From Anagrus nilaparvatae (Eukaryota; Arthropoda; Insecta; Hymenoptera; Mymaridae): a stretch of 64,000 bases of DNA. Made by a program: the position numbers and the translations under genes. Below the pieces are notes generated by a model. It was not told where the DNA came from and made no database searches. It was given only the letters and a program-made list of their open reading frames with translations. The stretch is from contig JAKSXM010000007.1 of the NCBI GenBank assembly GCA_022575985.1, forward strand, positions 14,076,501 through 14,140,500, in the 5' to 3' direction. This document shows positions 50,801 to 62,400 of the stretch, piece after piece (positions within the stretch are counted from its first letter, which is position 1; every line of letters starts with the position of its first letter).

Positions 50801-53800
50801 GCCAGATACTTAGTCTTCCAATGCCGGAGGATACTTTTACTGTCGTATACGTGGACGATCTGGTCCTAATCATCATGGCAAAAGATGCAAAAATTTCTGA
50901 GGAGAAATTGAACCAGGCAATGCATGAAGTCAATTATTGGATGGAAGACTACGGCCTAAAGCTTGCGACGGTGAAGACTGAGATTATCCTATTCACTTGT
51001 AAACATATTGAGACAATCATCCCAATTTGCATTGGGGAGGATAGGATTGAAACGAAGGATAACTTAAATTATTTGAGTCATGTTGGGCACGAAGCTGACC
51101 TTCATGGCGCAGATTCTGAGAAGCACGTAGAAGGCTGCCAGACTTACTATACTGCGAAAAATAGGCTAATGAGAAACACGTGCAGACCTAAGACTAGGAA
51201 GTGCAGGCTTCTTAAGTCGGTCACCGTGCAGAAGTATGGGCCTACTGCATAAGGAAGGTCACTTATGCATCAAAGCTGATGTATGTCCAAAGGCAAGGAG
51301 CCCTGAGAATCTCCTGTGCCTATTGCACAGTGTCGTTGGAGGCAGCTCTAGTCATTACCAAAGTAATCCTGATAGATCTGCTGGCTCTTGAAAGATAATA
51401 TATCTATCTGAATAAAGGGAGGGAAGGCATTGACCGCGCAAAGGCTTCCTTACGTCAGATCAGCCGAAGCAAGTGGCAGAACCGCTGGATCGACTACTCG
51501 GAGAGCAAATGGACCATGAGGTTGATAGGAGATATATCGCTTTGGATAACTAGAGGGCACGGGAACAAATTATTTTTGACCAAGTTCTTAAGCGGACATG
51601 GGCTTTTTTGCTCCTATCTCTTTCGGATCAAGAAGATGAACAGAGCTGAATGTGAATACTGCCCTGTCAAACAAGACACGCCGAGACACACAATCTTCGA
51701 ACAGATGGGCCGTTAAAAAGTTTCAACTAGAAACTAATATCAATCAAATCACATCCAAGAATGTGGTTAGCCTGATGCTTCGAAATAAAGAAAGATGGTT
51801 CAAAATTAGCAAATATTTTTTTTTTATATAATATGTGGAATATATACTCCGAACAAAAAAACCTAGGTATAGGCTATTATGGATATGTATTGGAGACGTA
51901 TTATGGAGAATCAAACAACCACAGATGGTAGGATAATTTGTGTTGATGTATGTATTTATTTATTCACCTATTTATTTATTTATATACCTATTTATTAACC
52001 TTCTTTTCGGCGATATAAGGAAATGACATATATTTTTTAGCTAACATATATTTTATGGAAGATGACAGCACATAAAGATGGAATTTGAATCAAGAGGAAT
52101 GACGGAGTCCTTAACCAGACTGGCGAGTCACTGGATGCAAGTCAAAAGATGGAGTTCACCAATATAACTAAATGGCCTTGAACCTGTCCTGAAGTAAAGT
52201 GAAAACGGTCCCGGGATAAGTTCGCATAAGGTAGGAAGGGGTGGAGTGTCAGTGGGTAAAGGCAAGGTAATGCTGGGTCTCACGTACTCAGTAAAGTAAA
52301 GTTCAGATTCTGAACAGTATGCTTAACGCAAAAAAATGTTATTGACTCAAAAACTATTTTATACCAATAGCAACTTTATTGAATTTCGTAACTATATTTC
52401 AACTATTAGATTTTATTGAGCTAATAGTTTATTTTTCTCAGTGTAAAAAGAAGAGTGATTTATGTCTACTGGGCCTACATTGGATTGAAGGGCCATCGAA
52501 ACCAGTTTAAATTAATGCTTATTATACGGTAAAAACTATTTCCCCTTAAGGTATTAATAGAAAATTTGCAATAGAATTCAATTCTGGCGTCTAAAATTTT
52601 ATTTGGACTGTGCATGCGCACAAAATGATAATTTATTATAAATTCTTAGCAAAAAAGTTCTAATATCCTGGAAAATAATTATTGACCGGATTATATGTAC
52701 GTCGTACGCTATAAATATATTCACATACATTCAACAAGCTGTGAAGAAAAATACCATATGAAATCAAAAGTTTATAAGTCGTGAAAAATTATATTTTTTA
52801 AAATTATTAGGAATAACAACTGATAAGATTCAGATTTACAAAAAAAAAATTGTAAACGAATAGATGATGCTTGTTAAATCGAAGTACTGATGCAAACATT
52901 ATTATGGTAAATCTGAATAGAAAAATATGTTTTTGACAGACTTAAATTTACATAGCCAGACCTGGCCCACAATTATTTTTCTATTCGGGGTAAATTAATT
53001 GTAAGGCTTGCCTAGATAATTTATTTTATTAGAAAATTTAACATAATATCAATAATTTCGATCTCGATTTTGAACTAAAATTTTTTTTTTTAGATTATGA
53101 GTTTGAAAAACTAAAGTGGGAGTCATAATTAGGAGATTTTGAGTATATGATAGTATGAATGTGAAAAATAATTAAAATTAATGTGTATGTCATATGGGAA
53201 ACATATTTATATAAGTGCAAACAAAGTCAATAAACAATTTATATCATAGATATATTATTATAATAGACGTCATACTTTTTACGTCTTTGTGATCTTCCTT
53301 ATACGACGTCCATGAAAGTTCTATACTGACTTCATAAATTTTTCATATCTGTATGATCTTTATACTGTGGCAATTTAATAAGTTTCATATTATATTATTC
53401 TATCCATGTGCAAATCAACTTGGTAAAACATATTTTACATATCTGGGGCAAAAAAGCCTATTTTCTACCCTAGAGAAATGGCTATTTTCCCATTATATAT
53501 AAAACTATGTTTTAAAACACGGCACGAAATATGAATTTTGACTTTAGCATGCTAAGTCAAAACCAATATTTTGCTCCTTGTTTAAAAAATAGTTATTTTA
53601 TGCCCAAACAATAACCTCATATCGAGCCTCATATTTGATATCCATATTCATAAATTCTTTATATTTATATTAAAATCATATCTGATTCATATACTTTTAA
53701 AAACATTTATATTATAACACTGCTATTGTCTAATACACTGAGCAAATTATCTAATTGCCACAATGATATAATCATATTTGTACGATTATACATATAAACA

Positions 53801-55668
53801 TCCTGATTATATTAGATTTTAATCTTTTTTTTTCTTTAAAATATTAATTCTTTAGCAATACGAGGTATCCAGATGTTTAATTGTATATTTTACCTGATTT
53901 ATTTTCAGTTAGGTATAAATATGATTTGTAATTAAACGTAAAATGCGATCTGAGAGGGGTTGGCGCACTTCAGTGCGCAGGGGGCTTGCTCCCTATTTAC
54001 ATAAATTTTTCAGTGTATGTCAAATCATATCAAATCCATATTTTTATTTTTTAATGTCAGGTTTATTTTATTAAATTGGTGCTGTTTTCAAAAATGATTT
54101 ATGAGGTAAATTTTAATACTTGTGATATTTCCTAATTTTCAATGACTTATACACAGACAAGTTACTGCTCTTGATATTTCAAGCAATACCTAAATATTAT
54201 TGAAGCCAAAGACTTGAATACTCACGCAATTTGATTCAAATTTAAAGCGCAGAAACTCTCGCACAAAACCTTCACTTTTAGGTTCCTGAGCTTGAACTTT
54301 GCTTAAACTTTCTAAGAATATTTAAACATTTAGTTGAATATTCAAGCAAATTCTTGGAAATTTCAAAAATTACTTTGAGGGTTTTTGCCTCGGTTTTTGC
54401 GTTTATTTTATACCTTTTTGCAAAATATTATTTTTGAAAGTATTAATTTTAGTCTATATAATGAATGGAAAGCCCCACTAAAATGAAAAAAAAATCTTAA
54501 ATATACTTATTATGGGAATTACCATTTTTACATAATAGAAAAAACAAAACACTTATTATCGCATTATTCAAATTAGCATATTCAAAACAGATAAAAACCT
54601 AATTTTCGTTGCTAATGAAACTAGGGAGTAAATTAAATTAAATTCATTTGCCATATATTTTTAAAACATTAAAACTTTTTTAATCCCCAAAATAAATGAA
54701 AAATTTCAACAGGTTGCCAAAAAAAAATAAAAGGGAGTGTCAAACCCTAATTAAAACCTTAAAAAAACTAACCTGTAATTCAGCTTGTGAAACATTAATT
54801 TCTCCTTTATAAACAAATTCAATAATAAATTTTAAATCACTAAAACAAACATCTTGTGGCATAATAATCGTTGGATGATTGCATGGATTCGATAACAAAA
54901 GTTTTTGAAAATACGAACTACACGCTGATAGTACCACCTGCAAAAAAAGAAAATACAAAAAATTACAGGTATTTATTTATATCATTAAATATTATAAGAT
55001 CATTATAAAAAAAGACAAGGTTATATAGAAGTAAAGAAACCGTTGTTCGTTCCATTGATTCAGTTTTTTTTTTATTATTTTTTAACTCCCTCTTATTTTA
55101 TACCCGCTCCGTTATATTCTTTCTGTCAAGTATAAAAAGGAGGAACGCTAAAAAGAAATTGTATATAAAAAAAAGGGAAAAAAAAGTACGTATAATATTG
55201 AAAAGAAAGATATATAAAGAAGAATGTAAGAAGTATAAGAAGTAAAAAGAAGGATAAAAAAAAGCTTTTTATGTTGAAAAAAAAAACTGATGGGGAGAAA
55301 AATGCTATATAAAAGATAAAAACTAAGGAAAAAAGCCTTTGGGAGGGAAAAAAGACAGATGGATCTCACGAACAGCAGGAAATGAAATAAAATGAAGTAT
55401 AAAAAAAAAATTCAAGGGAGAGAATATAAAAAGTGAATATAAGTGTATACGTGGAGGATCAGAGAGTCTTATGTGTATATAAAAAAAGAAAGGGGATGAA
55501 GAAAAGAAAGTTTTTATAAAAAAAAAATACCTTATGAGCTTTTAAAGAAGCTTCGTTACAAGCTAAAGTAACATCAACAAAAGCTTCGGTTTGTAAGAGT
55601 TGATGAAATACTGATGTCATATTTGACTGGTAATTGTTCCAGCGCAGGCAGTAATGCTGCCCGGCCAT
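29812..55668 (-). CDS. psq: Pipsqueak: BTB plus four psq-motif transcription factor
   Basis: Eight coding exons join in phase: 55531-55668, 54773-54937, 33330-33599, 32956-33094, 32726-32881, 31898-32233, 30086-30536 and 29812-30016 (1860 nt, 619 aa). The first exon continues to 55675 with an AG acceptor beyond, so a non-coding 5' exon lies further upstream. The BTB/POZ domain (about 1-117) begins [20 protein letters not shown] and ends [16 protein letters not shown] charged, low-complexity middle follows. Four helix-turn-helix psq motifs lie at about 377-421, 431-474, 486-529 and 539-581, each of the form W-(S/T)...AL(D/E)A(L/I/V)R...(A/N)(S/L)P or GIP...LY/LW...R. Known Psq binds GAGAG DNA and recruits Polycomb/Trithorax-type complexes in the nucleus. 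It is shorter than the long Drosophila form. The intron after exon 3 starts with GC (AAAGAG|GCAAGT). The intron between exons 2 and 3 is about 21 kb. Confidence 0.96.
31778..31837 (-). other. psq: Candidate 60-nt cassette exon within psq motif 1
   Basis: Between psq exons 6 and 7 lies a 60-nt segment with a TTTAATTAG acceptor and an AGAG|GTAAAA donor. It is phase 1 on both sides, so it could be included without shifting frame, inserting [20 protein letters not shown] between ...SLTKAS and [11 protein letters not shown]. This would split the first helix-turn-helix. The KKGRKR end is AT-hook- or NLS-like. The frame stays open past the donor, so an alternative last exon is also possible. Confidence 0.45.
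33886..34278. mobile_element. 393-bp MITE, GAGCACTGTARTTA ends
   Basis: GAGCACTGTAGTTACCGACA on the left is inverted as TGTCGATAATTACAGTGCTC on the right. The match continues through TTTTCTATGGGGAATCTAG and GAAAATTTTCTTTTA to a centre near 34090. TA lies next to both ends. Confidence 0.85.
34678..35018. mobile_element. 340-bp MITE, AAACGAGGGGCTATCGTC ends
   Basis: AAACGAGGGGCTATCGTCTT on the left, AAGACGATAGCCCCTCGTTT on the right. The arms continue with GGAAATCACAAATTTGATT. The centre is rich in AAAAATCACGAAAAAT words. Confidence 0.85.
38795..38870. repeat. GC-rich inverted repeat
   Basis: TAAAGACCCGCTGTTTACCC (continuing GCG) pairs with CGCGGGTAAACGGCGGGCCT (continuing TTA) around a 30-bp loop, with two mismatches. 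GC-rich stems like this stand out in this AT-rich intron and suggest a transposon fragment. Confidence 0.7.
39430..40120. mobile_element. About 690-bp inverted-repeat element
   Basis: The arms include ATTCCGCTTGCGATTAGCGG and AAGAGGCGGATTC at the outer edges, then GTTTTTCAATAATCTCGAGC paired with CGAGATTATTGAAAAAC, and TAAGAGTTGCGCGC in the right arm against GCGCAACTCTTA in the left. The outer TTCCGCTTG motif links it to 10465-11094, and a short relative (AAAAAAAATCCGATTGCCG) lies at about 57112-57170. A 97-codon frame at 39540-39833 is only the left arm read through. Confidence 0.75.
42130..42960 (-). promoter_or_regulatory. GC-richer island in psq intron, candidate internal promoter
   Basis: CpG-containing words (GCCGGCGCGCACGAGGAGG, GACGCGACGACGAAGCCC) and GAGA-type runs (GGGGGAGGGAGAGAAGAGG, CTCGCTCCCTCTCTCGT) cluster here, unlike the surrounding AT-rich DNA. 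A CA run is at 42447-42463. Several overlapping open frames on both strands have low-complexity content and are not supported as genes. Drosophila psq makes short forms without the BTB domain from internal starts, so a promoter or 5' exon here is plausible, but no splice-linked exon was identified. Confidence 0.3.
44240..44362 (+). repeat. Dispersed repeat family A, partial copy
   Basis: TAAGTCCCATTTTACCCCCC then AACATGTTCCATGTTAAAAT. Confidence 0.65.
45835..46244 (+). repeat. Dispersed repeat family A, long copy
   Basis: GGTTTGTGTTTTCACACAAC, CAACGATCACAGAACACGTT, GAAATTACAATGAATCCTGA and AACATGTTCCATGCTAAAAT match the blocks at 10185-10464 in order and orientation. Confidence 0.7.
46740..47130. 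promoter_or_regulatory. GC-richer patch in psq intron
   Basis: Begins AATCGGCGAGGCCGAGAAAC, then CGACCGACTCTCCCGC. Composition only; no motif grammar or exon is established. Confidence 0.2.
47960..49620. promoter_or_regulatory. GC-richer, CpG-bearing stretches in psq intron
   Basis: Two clusters: 47995-48190 (GCGCAGCAACGAGACGAGGG, CTCTCTCTTTTCCCTCTCGC) and 48760-49600 (GAAAGCGTCGACGTCCTCC, CCCTCGCGAGTCGCGGTC, CCGCGAAGAAGGCGCAGC). CTCTC/GAGAG words recur, the kind of site Psq itself binds. Candidate promoter or enhancer; the evidence is composition and location only. Confidence 0.25.
50533..52443. mobile_element. TA-flanked MITE split by an R1-like LINE
   Basis: The left end, CACCGATAAAAATATACTAT then TAAATCAATAAAATCT, is matched inversely by the right end, where AGATTTTATTGAGCTAATAG runs to TTTTTCTCAGTG. 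TA lies outside each end. The roughly 1.7 kb between the arms is a LINE fragment, so the MITE was there first. Confidence 0.7.
50640..52310 (+). pseudogene. R1-clade non-LTR retrotransposon remnant
   Basis: Reverse transcriptase motifs are in the frame at 50701-51252: [20 protein letters not shown], then [14 protein letters not shown] with the catalytic DD, and [13 protein letters not shown] stop codon interrupts just upstream (after [10 protein letters not shown], about 50650-50680), and frame changes and stops break the later part. Pieces of the C-terminal region remain, such as [20 protein letters not shown], then the frame at 51516-51716 with [11 protein letters not shown] and a zinc knuckle-like [16 protein letters not shown]. 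The 3' part to about 52310 includes GGTCCCGGGATAAGTTCG and TGGGTCTCACGTACTCAGTA, resembling R1-type 3' ends. Only the last half of the element is present, a 5'-truncated and decayed copy. Confidence 0.88.
53430..53610. repeat. Low-copy repeat shared with 56320-56460
   Basis: GGGGCAAAAAAGCCTATTTTC ... TTTGCTCCTTGTTTAAAAAATAG in this region resembles GGGCAAAAAAAGAGTATTTTC ... TTTGTTCCTAGTTTAAAAAATAG at 56330-56430. Family unknown. Confidence 0.45.
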
Positions 55669-56787
55669 GCTCCCGCTGTAAAAAAAATAATAATTTTATT
55701 TTTTTCTGGTATATACAAATATTTAAATGTCTGGAAATTTTTTAAAGATTTTTTTTATTGTGAAATCACCTTACGTTTTCTTATCGTTATTTATCAGATG
55801 TTTAATTTGATAAAAGATTTTTTTATTGCATATAAGTTTGTAAAATTTTAAAAGTTAGGATAATAATGAATATTTTGTGAAGAAAAATAAATTTTATCTA
55901 TTTTGACTTAGATTATTATCTTATTTTCTTTAATTACTTTGTCATTTGAACTGATTAGTAGTTATGAGTATGATTTTCTTTTTAAATAAATATTAATTTT
56001 TTGCTCTTATCGTTCAATTTCTACATTAATACCGTACTTGACTTAATGTTATTGCTAATCTTTCATTGTTTATTTATTAATTTTTTATTTTTTTAACATT
56101 TTTTTTTATCTATAAGGTAAAGAAAGTGATACCTGAATTTTTATCTTGAAAAGTAGTTGGATGTATGGATTGAAATTTTTAGCAGGAAAATGTGTAATTT
56201 AAAAAAAAATGAACGTTAACGTTTTAACTAAAATTAAATTAAGTTTCGATGAAATTTCAATTCCTTTTGTAACTGGTTAACTAATTTGAGAATTATTCTA
56301 CCATTTAAACAGTTTTAACATATATGAAGGGCAAAAAAAGAGTATTTTCAAACCTGGTCGGGACGCCTTGTTTGCCCTTCAATATGGGACTCGAGGCCAA
56401 AATTTTGTTCCTAGTTTAAAAAATAGCCATTTTTCAAGTTTCAACCTATCAACATGTTTAAAAAAATTCAGTTCAGGATTACGCTTTTTTACCTTGGAAA
56501 ATTTCCTTTATTCTTGTTTCTTATAAAACTCGTCATTTATTGATAATGCAACTATTTAAGCTCATTGGAAATTTAAAAATAACTCTGCACTCTCAGTATG
56601 TTCTGTTTAATTTTATCTTGACTTTCTTAAAAATTCCAGTACGAACTTCAAAATGTCAACTTTTGAATTATTTTAAATGTTATTTTCAAACAAACTTAAG
56701 TCCAAGGCTATTTAGATAGTCTCATGACATCCAATATAGCGGAAATTTTGTGCCAAATATTATGTTCATTTTTATAGGGGTTTATAT

Positions 56788-57069
56788 TATATGAGCGTAC
56801 CAGAACGACAAGGGCGTATAGATTTTTACGAATGAGAAGTAGAAGAGAACGAGAACGCTCCGTTCAGGTTCGGATTAATATTTACTTTCTAGACAGGTTC
56901 TTTTATGTATTGGGCCCCTGTTAAAATAAAATGTGTTTAAAGGGCATTTAAATCTACCAGTTTTTATGCACGCACCTATCTGTTTTTCGTTAATTCCTCT
57001 ATGCCTAACCGTTCTTACTTTCTTTACTTAAAAATCTATACGCCCTTGTCGTTCTGGTACGCTCATATA
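56788..57069. mobile_element. 280-bp MITE, 40-bp inverted ends
   Basis: TATGAGCGTACCAGAACGAC then AAGGGCGTATAGATTTTTA on the left is inverted almost perfectly at 57029-57069. The interior has no coding frame. Confidence 0.9.
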
Positions 57070-60000
57070 AGAGCCTTCCAATTAAAAATTTTATAAAAGC
57101 TTCCTACAATGAAAAAAAATCCGATTGCCGTTACCGAAATCCCGGTTGTGGCAGCCGGAATTTTTTACCAAAGAAATTTGGTATAAAAATTACTAATAAT
57201 TTTAGGAAATGGTATTTTGAATGCCTTTCAAAATTTATAATAAATATTTTAAAATACTTTCGCTTGTCAAAAGCTTCAGCAGCTGGAAAAACTTATAGTT
57301 TTGATCTAAAATTTTGCTATAATACAAAACATTCGTCACTACAACTGGGCAAACAAAAAAAAATAACATAAAAGCAGCAGAATTTCTGGGATTTGGCCAG
57401 ATTTTTAGAAAAATTTTTAAGACCCACTTTTCTGTCTCCAGATGAAAATTTAGAAAAATTCTGACTTGATTTTAAGATTTATCGGAAAATTTTAATATAG
57501 GTCTTTTTTTAGGCTAAGTTTCAACTAAGTTTAGATATTTATAAAACGCCAGGCACCAGTAAAAACCTAGACTTGTGAAAAAAATATTAAAAAATAATAA
57601 AATTAATAAATAATTTTCAAAGAATGACAATTTTTTTTTATACAGCAATTCAAAAAATTTTTTAAATTTGCTTGAAAAAGTAGATTTTATTCAAACAACC
57701 AGAGAAATCCAAAACTTGAACCAGAACTTTTCTCAATTTTCAATCGCTGACAGAAAAGTAGCTCTCAGAAATTCTGCCCATCAGATCCCAGTTTCGCGAT
57801 ATATTTTTTTTACCAGGACAGCCAGATTTTTTTTTTTTTTTAAATTTTTATTTAACTTTAGTTAAATTCTTAGCCCTTGAGGTAAAATATACTATTTTAT
57901 TTAATATTCTTTCACTTAACATACCTCCCTATTTTAATTTTCCTTATTTTCTTTCTCGCCTGCTTTCGTATTTTGCAAGCCATTAGAAGTAAAAAAAAAA
58001 TATGTTTGGTACTTGAATTTTTTATAAGAACGAAGCAGCAGGAAATGCGAGAATTCGAGATCACCTGTTATATAAAGGTACGTAAATAAGGAATAGCAAA
58101 CGAAGAGATGAATTTATGTTTATGCAAAATATTGCAGCACTAAAGTTCTTATTTATATAAATTGAGCCTCTTGACTTATATTTTCTGAATCAATTATGTA
58201 GAAAACCAAGGGTTTTGTTATATAAAAAACTGTATTTTATTAAACAGGAAGAATCATAGACTAAACAAAATCAATAAATGTATTATTTAGTAATATATCA
58301 GATATTAAACGAAAGATGTAAATAATAAATAAGCAATGACAAATTTATTTATATGAGGTCAAGTATTGTACACAAAAATTATAAGTTTTGCTTTGTACGC
58401 AAGTGCGTGTTAAAATGAAATTTCAAAATTTATTTATTGAGGATTAAAAAAAGAGTTTATATGTAACTTCAATTTTTTTTAAATTTGGGTTTTAAATTCA
58501 TTTTAAGTTTTGTATTTGTCGATTTGTAAAGCTTTAGTATTTAGCAAGAACAGTAGATAATCATTTAATTGTCATTTAGAGTCATTCATAAGTTAATTAT
58601 TTCACTTGAAAACATCAAATTTCTTGTACAACACACTTAAATTACCTTTTTGCAGTAGTAAAATTTGGCAAGGAATTTTCGATAATTGAGTTATTTCTAG
58701 ACCGACAAAGTAGTTATTTGTTAAACCAGAGACCCAAATATTAGTTTTGACAACATGCAAAGGTCGAACCCTAAATTTTGCTCCGTGACATAAAACACTG
58801 GGTTGGAAAATAATTTTAGTTTTTCCCATAGATATATGTAAAATTTCGTAAGCCCCATGGGTAAAAAACTTCTTTCTGCGATCCTCCAGTTTTTTATTCT
58901 TCTACAGTCAAGACGTTTACACGCTTGATGCTTCATATGTCATTTAAAAAATTTTGATTCAACAAAAAAATACAATCACAAGAAAAACATATTCTAAAAA
59001 ATCCCTTTTTTCAATTTCCTAAAACCATCTTGTTTGAAATTTTCAAAGAGGATTATTCGTAAAATAAAAAAAAAAAAAATTTCCATTTTCCAAAAACAAA
59101 TTCAAAGAAAATTTTATTTTTCATTTATCATATTTTTTATAAAAAAAAAATCGAATAAAAAAAATAGGTTAAAAGTTGAGATTGTTTATACTGAAAATAA
59201 AACAGCGTAATATTTTCTAAAAAAAATAAAAAAAAATTTTTTATTATCAAAAAAAAAAAAAAAAGTATAAAACTTTTTTATTATAACCTAGAAATAAAGA
59301 AAAACCTTTATTTCTCCCTTCATTTTTATATTTTTTTATAATAATCTTTTTTCTTAAACCTCGCCCTCTTTTTTTTTCTCTTCTTCTTTTCTGCAGCTTC
59401 TTCTGTACCTTTTGCTCCAGTCTTGTAACGTTAAAGAACCTTGTAAAAGCCCTAGAAATATATCGTAAAAAAAAGCGTACTAGTAAATATAAAAGGACTT
59501 TTTACGTCATAGTACGTTTTTTCTTCACACAGAAAGATCGAGTTTTTCTAAAAATATTCTATCTCAAGTTTTTATTCTTTCCCTTATAATACAAGAAAAA
59601 AAAACCCTCTTTTATTTTGTATCCTTTTTTGAGCTTTTCTCTTATTTTGAAATTTTCTTCTTTCTTATCGAAGAATATTTCTTCTCTCTCGCTAACAAAC
59701 GTCTTTTACTTTATTTTTCTTTCCCTTTTTATACATTTTTTTTTCTACTACCTTTTTTTTTATGTATAAAAAAAGAAACGAAAGAAAAGAGAGAAAAAAA
59801 AAAAGCTAAAGTAGAATTTTCTTTTTATACCCTGGCGTTATCGACTATGTTCCTCGCTTTAGCTTTCTCTCGGGTATTACTTTTGAAAGCTCGTCCTTGT
59901 ATTTTTTTATTTTTTTATGAAAAAAGTAGAAGAAGAAGAGAAAAAAGAACCCCGGGCTTTTATATTCCCTGTATGCTTTTGAGAATGATATGTTTTTTAG

Positions 60001-60926
60001 TAGACTATTTTTCATTACTTTTAAGACGAAGTAAACAATTTTTTTTGAAAAATTTTCTAACATCAATAATTTTTCAAACGTGAATAATAACTAAGTTATT
60101 TTTATGTGTGAGTAGGTTTTCAGTTAATTGATCTTAGTTTTAATTACTCATCAATTAAGTGATATCTTATTTTATACTCCAAATTGATTAAATTAGCTAT
60201 CAATGAAATAATTGAACGATATTTATTGTTTTTTTGAATCAAGTTATATTGAAAGTTAGTCTGAGAAGTTAATTTTCAACTGCTAGGTGGAAATTGGAGT
60301 TAAAGTAGGATATAAGGTTGCTTTGCTTGAAATTTTAAGTGAAATCGAAAATTTTGTTAAAATTAAAAATTTTTAGGGTTATGCCGATTATAAATACAGA
60401 CAAGGCCAAAAATATGTAAAAAAAATTTTTTTGAATGATATTATGTTGTCGTCTGAGCGCATCCTCAAATACCTTGCTTAAAATTTCAAGATAAGTAACC
60501 CAATTACCATTTGCAAAAATAAATGAGTACTCCCACCTAATATCAAAGACTATTTATTTGATGATAGTATTTAGAAAAGATTAGATTAGCTTAATTTTTG
60601 AAAATTTCTCAAGTCTTGAATAAATTTTTGAATTTTTAAGGAACTTCTTATTATTTCTTATTATTTTTTTCTAAAATTAATTAAAAATCCAAAAAATTTA
60701 GAAGTTTGTAAAAAAATGTAAAAATCAAGAATTAATTGATAAATAAAAAATTCAGACCACCATATACATTATTGCTTTTGACAATGTATCACCTTCTACG
60801 CATTTCATGAAACTTCAGAATATTTATTTTTCAAGGTCTGTTTTAAAGTAGTTTTGGTCGTATCTCTGAGGTCGTTCGCATTGGCTCTTTTCTAAACAAT
60901 GTTTATTGGGTCCTCATGATATTATA

Positions 60927-61845
60927 CACTGAGAAAACAAGAACAATATTTTTTACTATATTTTATAGTAACGCGCTACCCACCTGTCAATTCAGGGAAA
61001 AAATAATATAATATATAAGAAATATTACTGCGCGCGCCTTTATTTTTACTATAAAATATAGTAAAAATTATGTTTATAAAAATTACAGTACGCGTATAGG
61101 AATTTTTAATACATAGATAAAGTAATTTTTCTCTCTTCTTGTTACCCCCCCTTTTTTAATAAATTATAGCACACGTGTAGGCACATTTATCCGTATTTCG
61201 GTATTTTAAAACAAAACTAATCATAAAAAATAAACACGTATTAATAAAAATAGAACAAATAAATAAAATAAAAAAATTTAATAAAGGTGTAGATGTGAAT
61301 TAAATAAAGAAAGAAAAAAGTGAGAATAAAATATCTATTTATTAAACAGGGGGCGTAAGTGAGTAATATCCAAAACATATAGTTTTCAAACTTCGATTCT
61401 TACACGCGTAAGCAGCTGTGGCCTAGTGGACGAAGTGATAGACCGGCAACTCAAGGGACCCGGGTTCAAATCCCCAAACTGCGACTTAAAAAAAAAAAAA
61501 AAAATAAAAAAAAAAAAAAAAAAATAAAAAAAAAAAATAATAAATAAATAAAAATAATAAATATACCACAAAAAAAAAAAAAAAAAATTATTTTTTAATA
61601 TGTTTTTAATTTACATTAAAAAAATACTGAAATAAAAATTATATTCCTTGTATAGTAAAAATTCTAAATTAATCCAGTAATTATTAATTTATATTATAGT
61701 TATATTTCTTTAAAGTACAAGCAATTTTTACTGTATACTAAATAATAAATATTACAATAAATTTAACCAGGGTCGCCAATTACTAGAAAATACAGTAATT
61801 TTTACTTGAATATATAGGAATATTTATATGTTAGTTTTCTCAGTG
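60927..61845. mobile_element. 920-bp TA-flanked MITE containing a SINE
   Basis: The ends CACTGAGAAAACAA and TTAGTTTTCTCAGTG are inverted, each bounded by TA. Inside, ACTATATTTTATAGTAA-like words recur near the left end. The SINE at 61412-61580 lies within it. Confidence 0.65.
61412..61580 (+). mobile_element. tRNA-derived SINE (or tRNA pseudogene) with A-rich tail
   Basis: About 75 bp resemble a tRNA with both internal promoter boxes: A box TGGCCTAGTGG at 61419-61429 and B box GGGTTCAAATCC at 61462-61473. The ends GCAG...CTGC could pair. It is followed directly by about 95 bp of A-rich tail (A runs broken by T). A tRNA gene would not have such a tail and would end in a T run, so a SINE is preferred. 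I found no flanking duplication. Confidence 0.7.
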
Positions 61846-61898
61846 TATTGGTTTTATGCGAGTTATATTAATAATTATATTGTTTTTTTTATATTTAT

Positions 61899-62400
61899 AC
61901 ACACCAAACCTAAAAGAATTTTTTGTTACCCAAAAGAGAATGAATTTTTATTTAATTCTTTAGAGTGGGTATTATTTTGAGGTTAATTTTTTTAAAAACA
62001 ATTATTTTTGTTTTTATTCTGTTCAAAAAAAATTAAATTGAAAATAATTTGTTTTAAACGAATTAACCTCAAAATAATACACACCAAACCTAAAAGAATT
62101 TTTCGTTACCCAAAAAAGAATTAATGTTTATTTATTTCTTTAGGGAGGAATTATTTTGAGGTTAATTCTTTTAAAAACAATTATTTTTGTTTTAATTCTG
62201 TTCAAAAAGAATTAAATTGAAAATAATTGTTTTTAAAAAAATTAACCTCAAAATAATTCCGCTCTAAAGAATTAAATAAACAATCATTCTTCTCTGGGTA
62301 GCAAAAAATTCTTTTAGGTTTGGTGTGTACCTCTCTAAAGAATTAAATAAACATTCATTCTTTTTTGGGTAACAAAAAATTCTTTTAGGTGTTGTGTGTG
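61899..62400. mobile_element. Foldback-like element with doubled ends
   Basis: ACACACCAAACCTAAAAGAA then TTTTTTGTTACCC occurs near 61899 and 62080 in one orientation, and inverted near 62300-62332 and 62362-62396. Between them TTGAGGTTAATT and AATTAACCTCAA alternate. Two direct and two inverted copies of the terminus suggest one element inserted in or duplicated within another. Confidence 0.8.

Larger units (their letters stand above)
33600..54772. other. Giant pipsqueak intron (about 21 kb)
   Basis: Joins the BTB exons to the rest of psq. Most is AT-rich and unrecognised, including 35019-38790, 38871-39429, 40121-42040, 43030-44240, 46245-46740, 47200-47960, 49620-50530 and 52444-54772. Exceptions are listed separately: MITEs, an R1-like LINE, dispersed repeats and GC-richer islands. 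Confidence 0.85.

Noticed and set aside
58602..58936. Two overlapping minus-strand frames (71 and 75 codons)
   Set aside because: The sequence is slightly less AT-rich than its surroundings but has no recognisable domain, splice partner or codon pattern; perhaps an old repeat.
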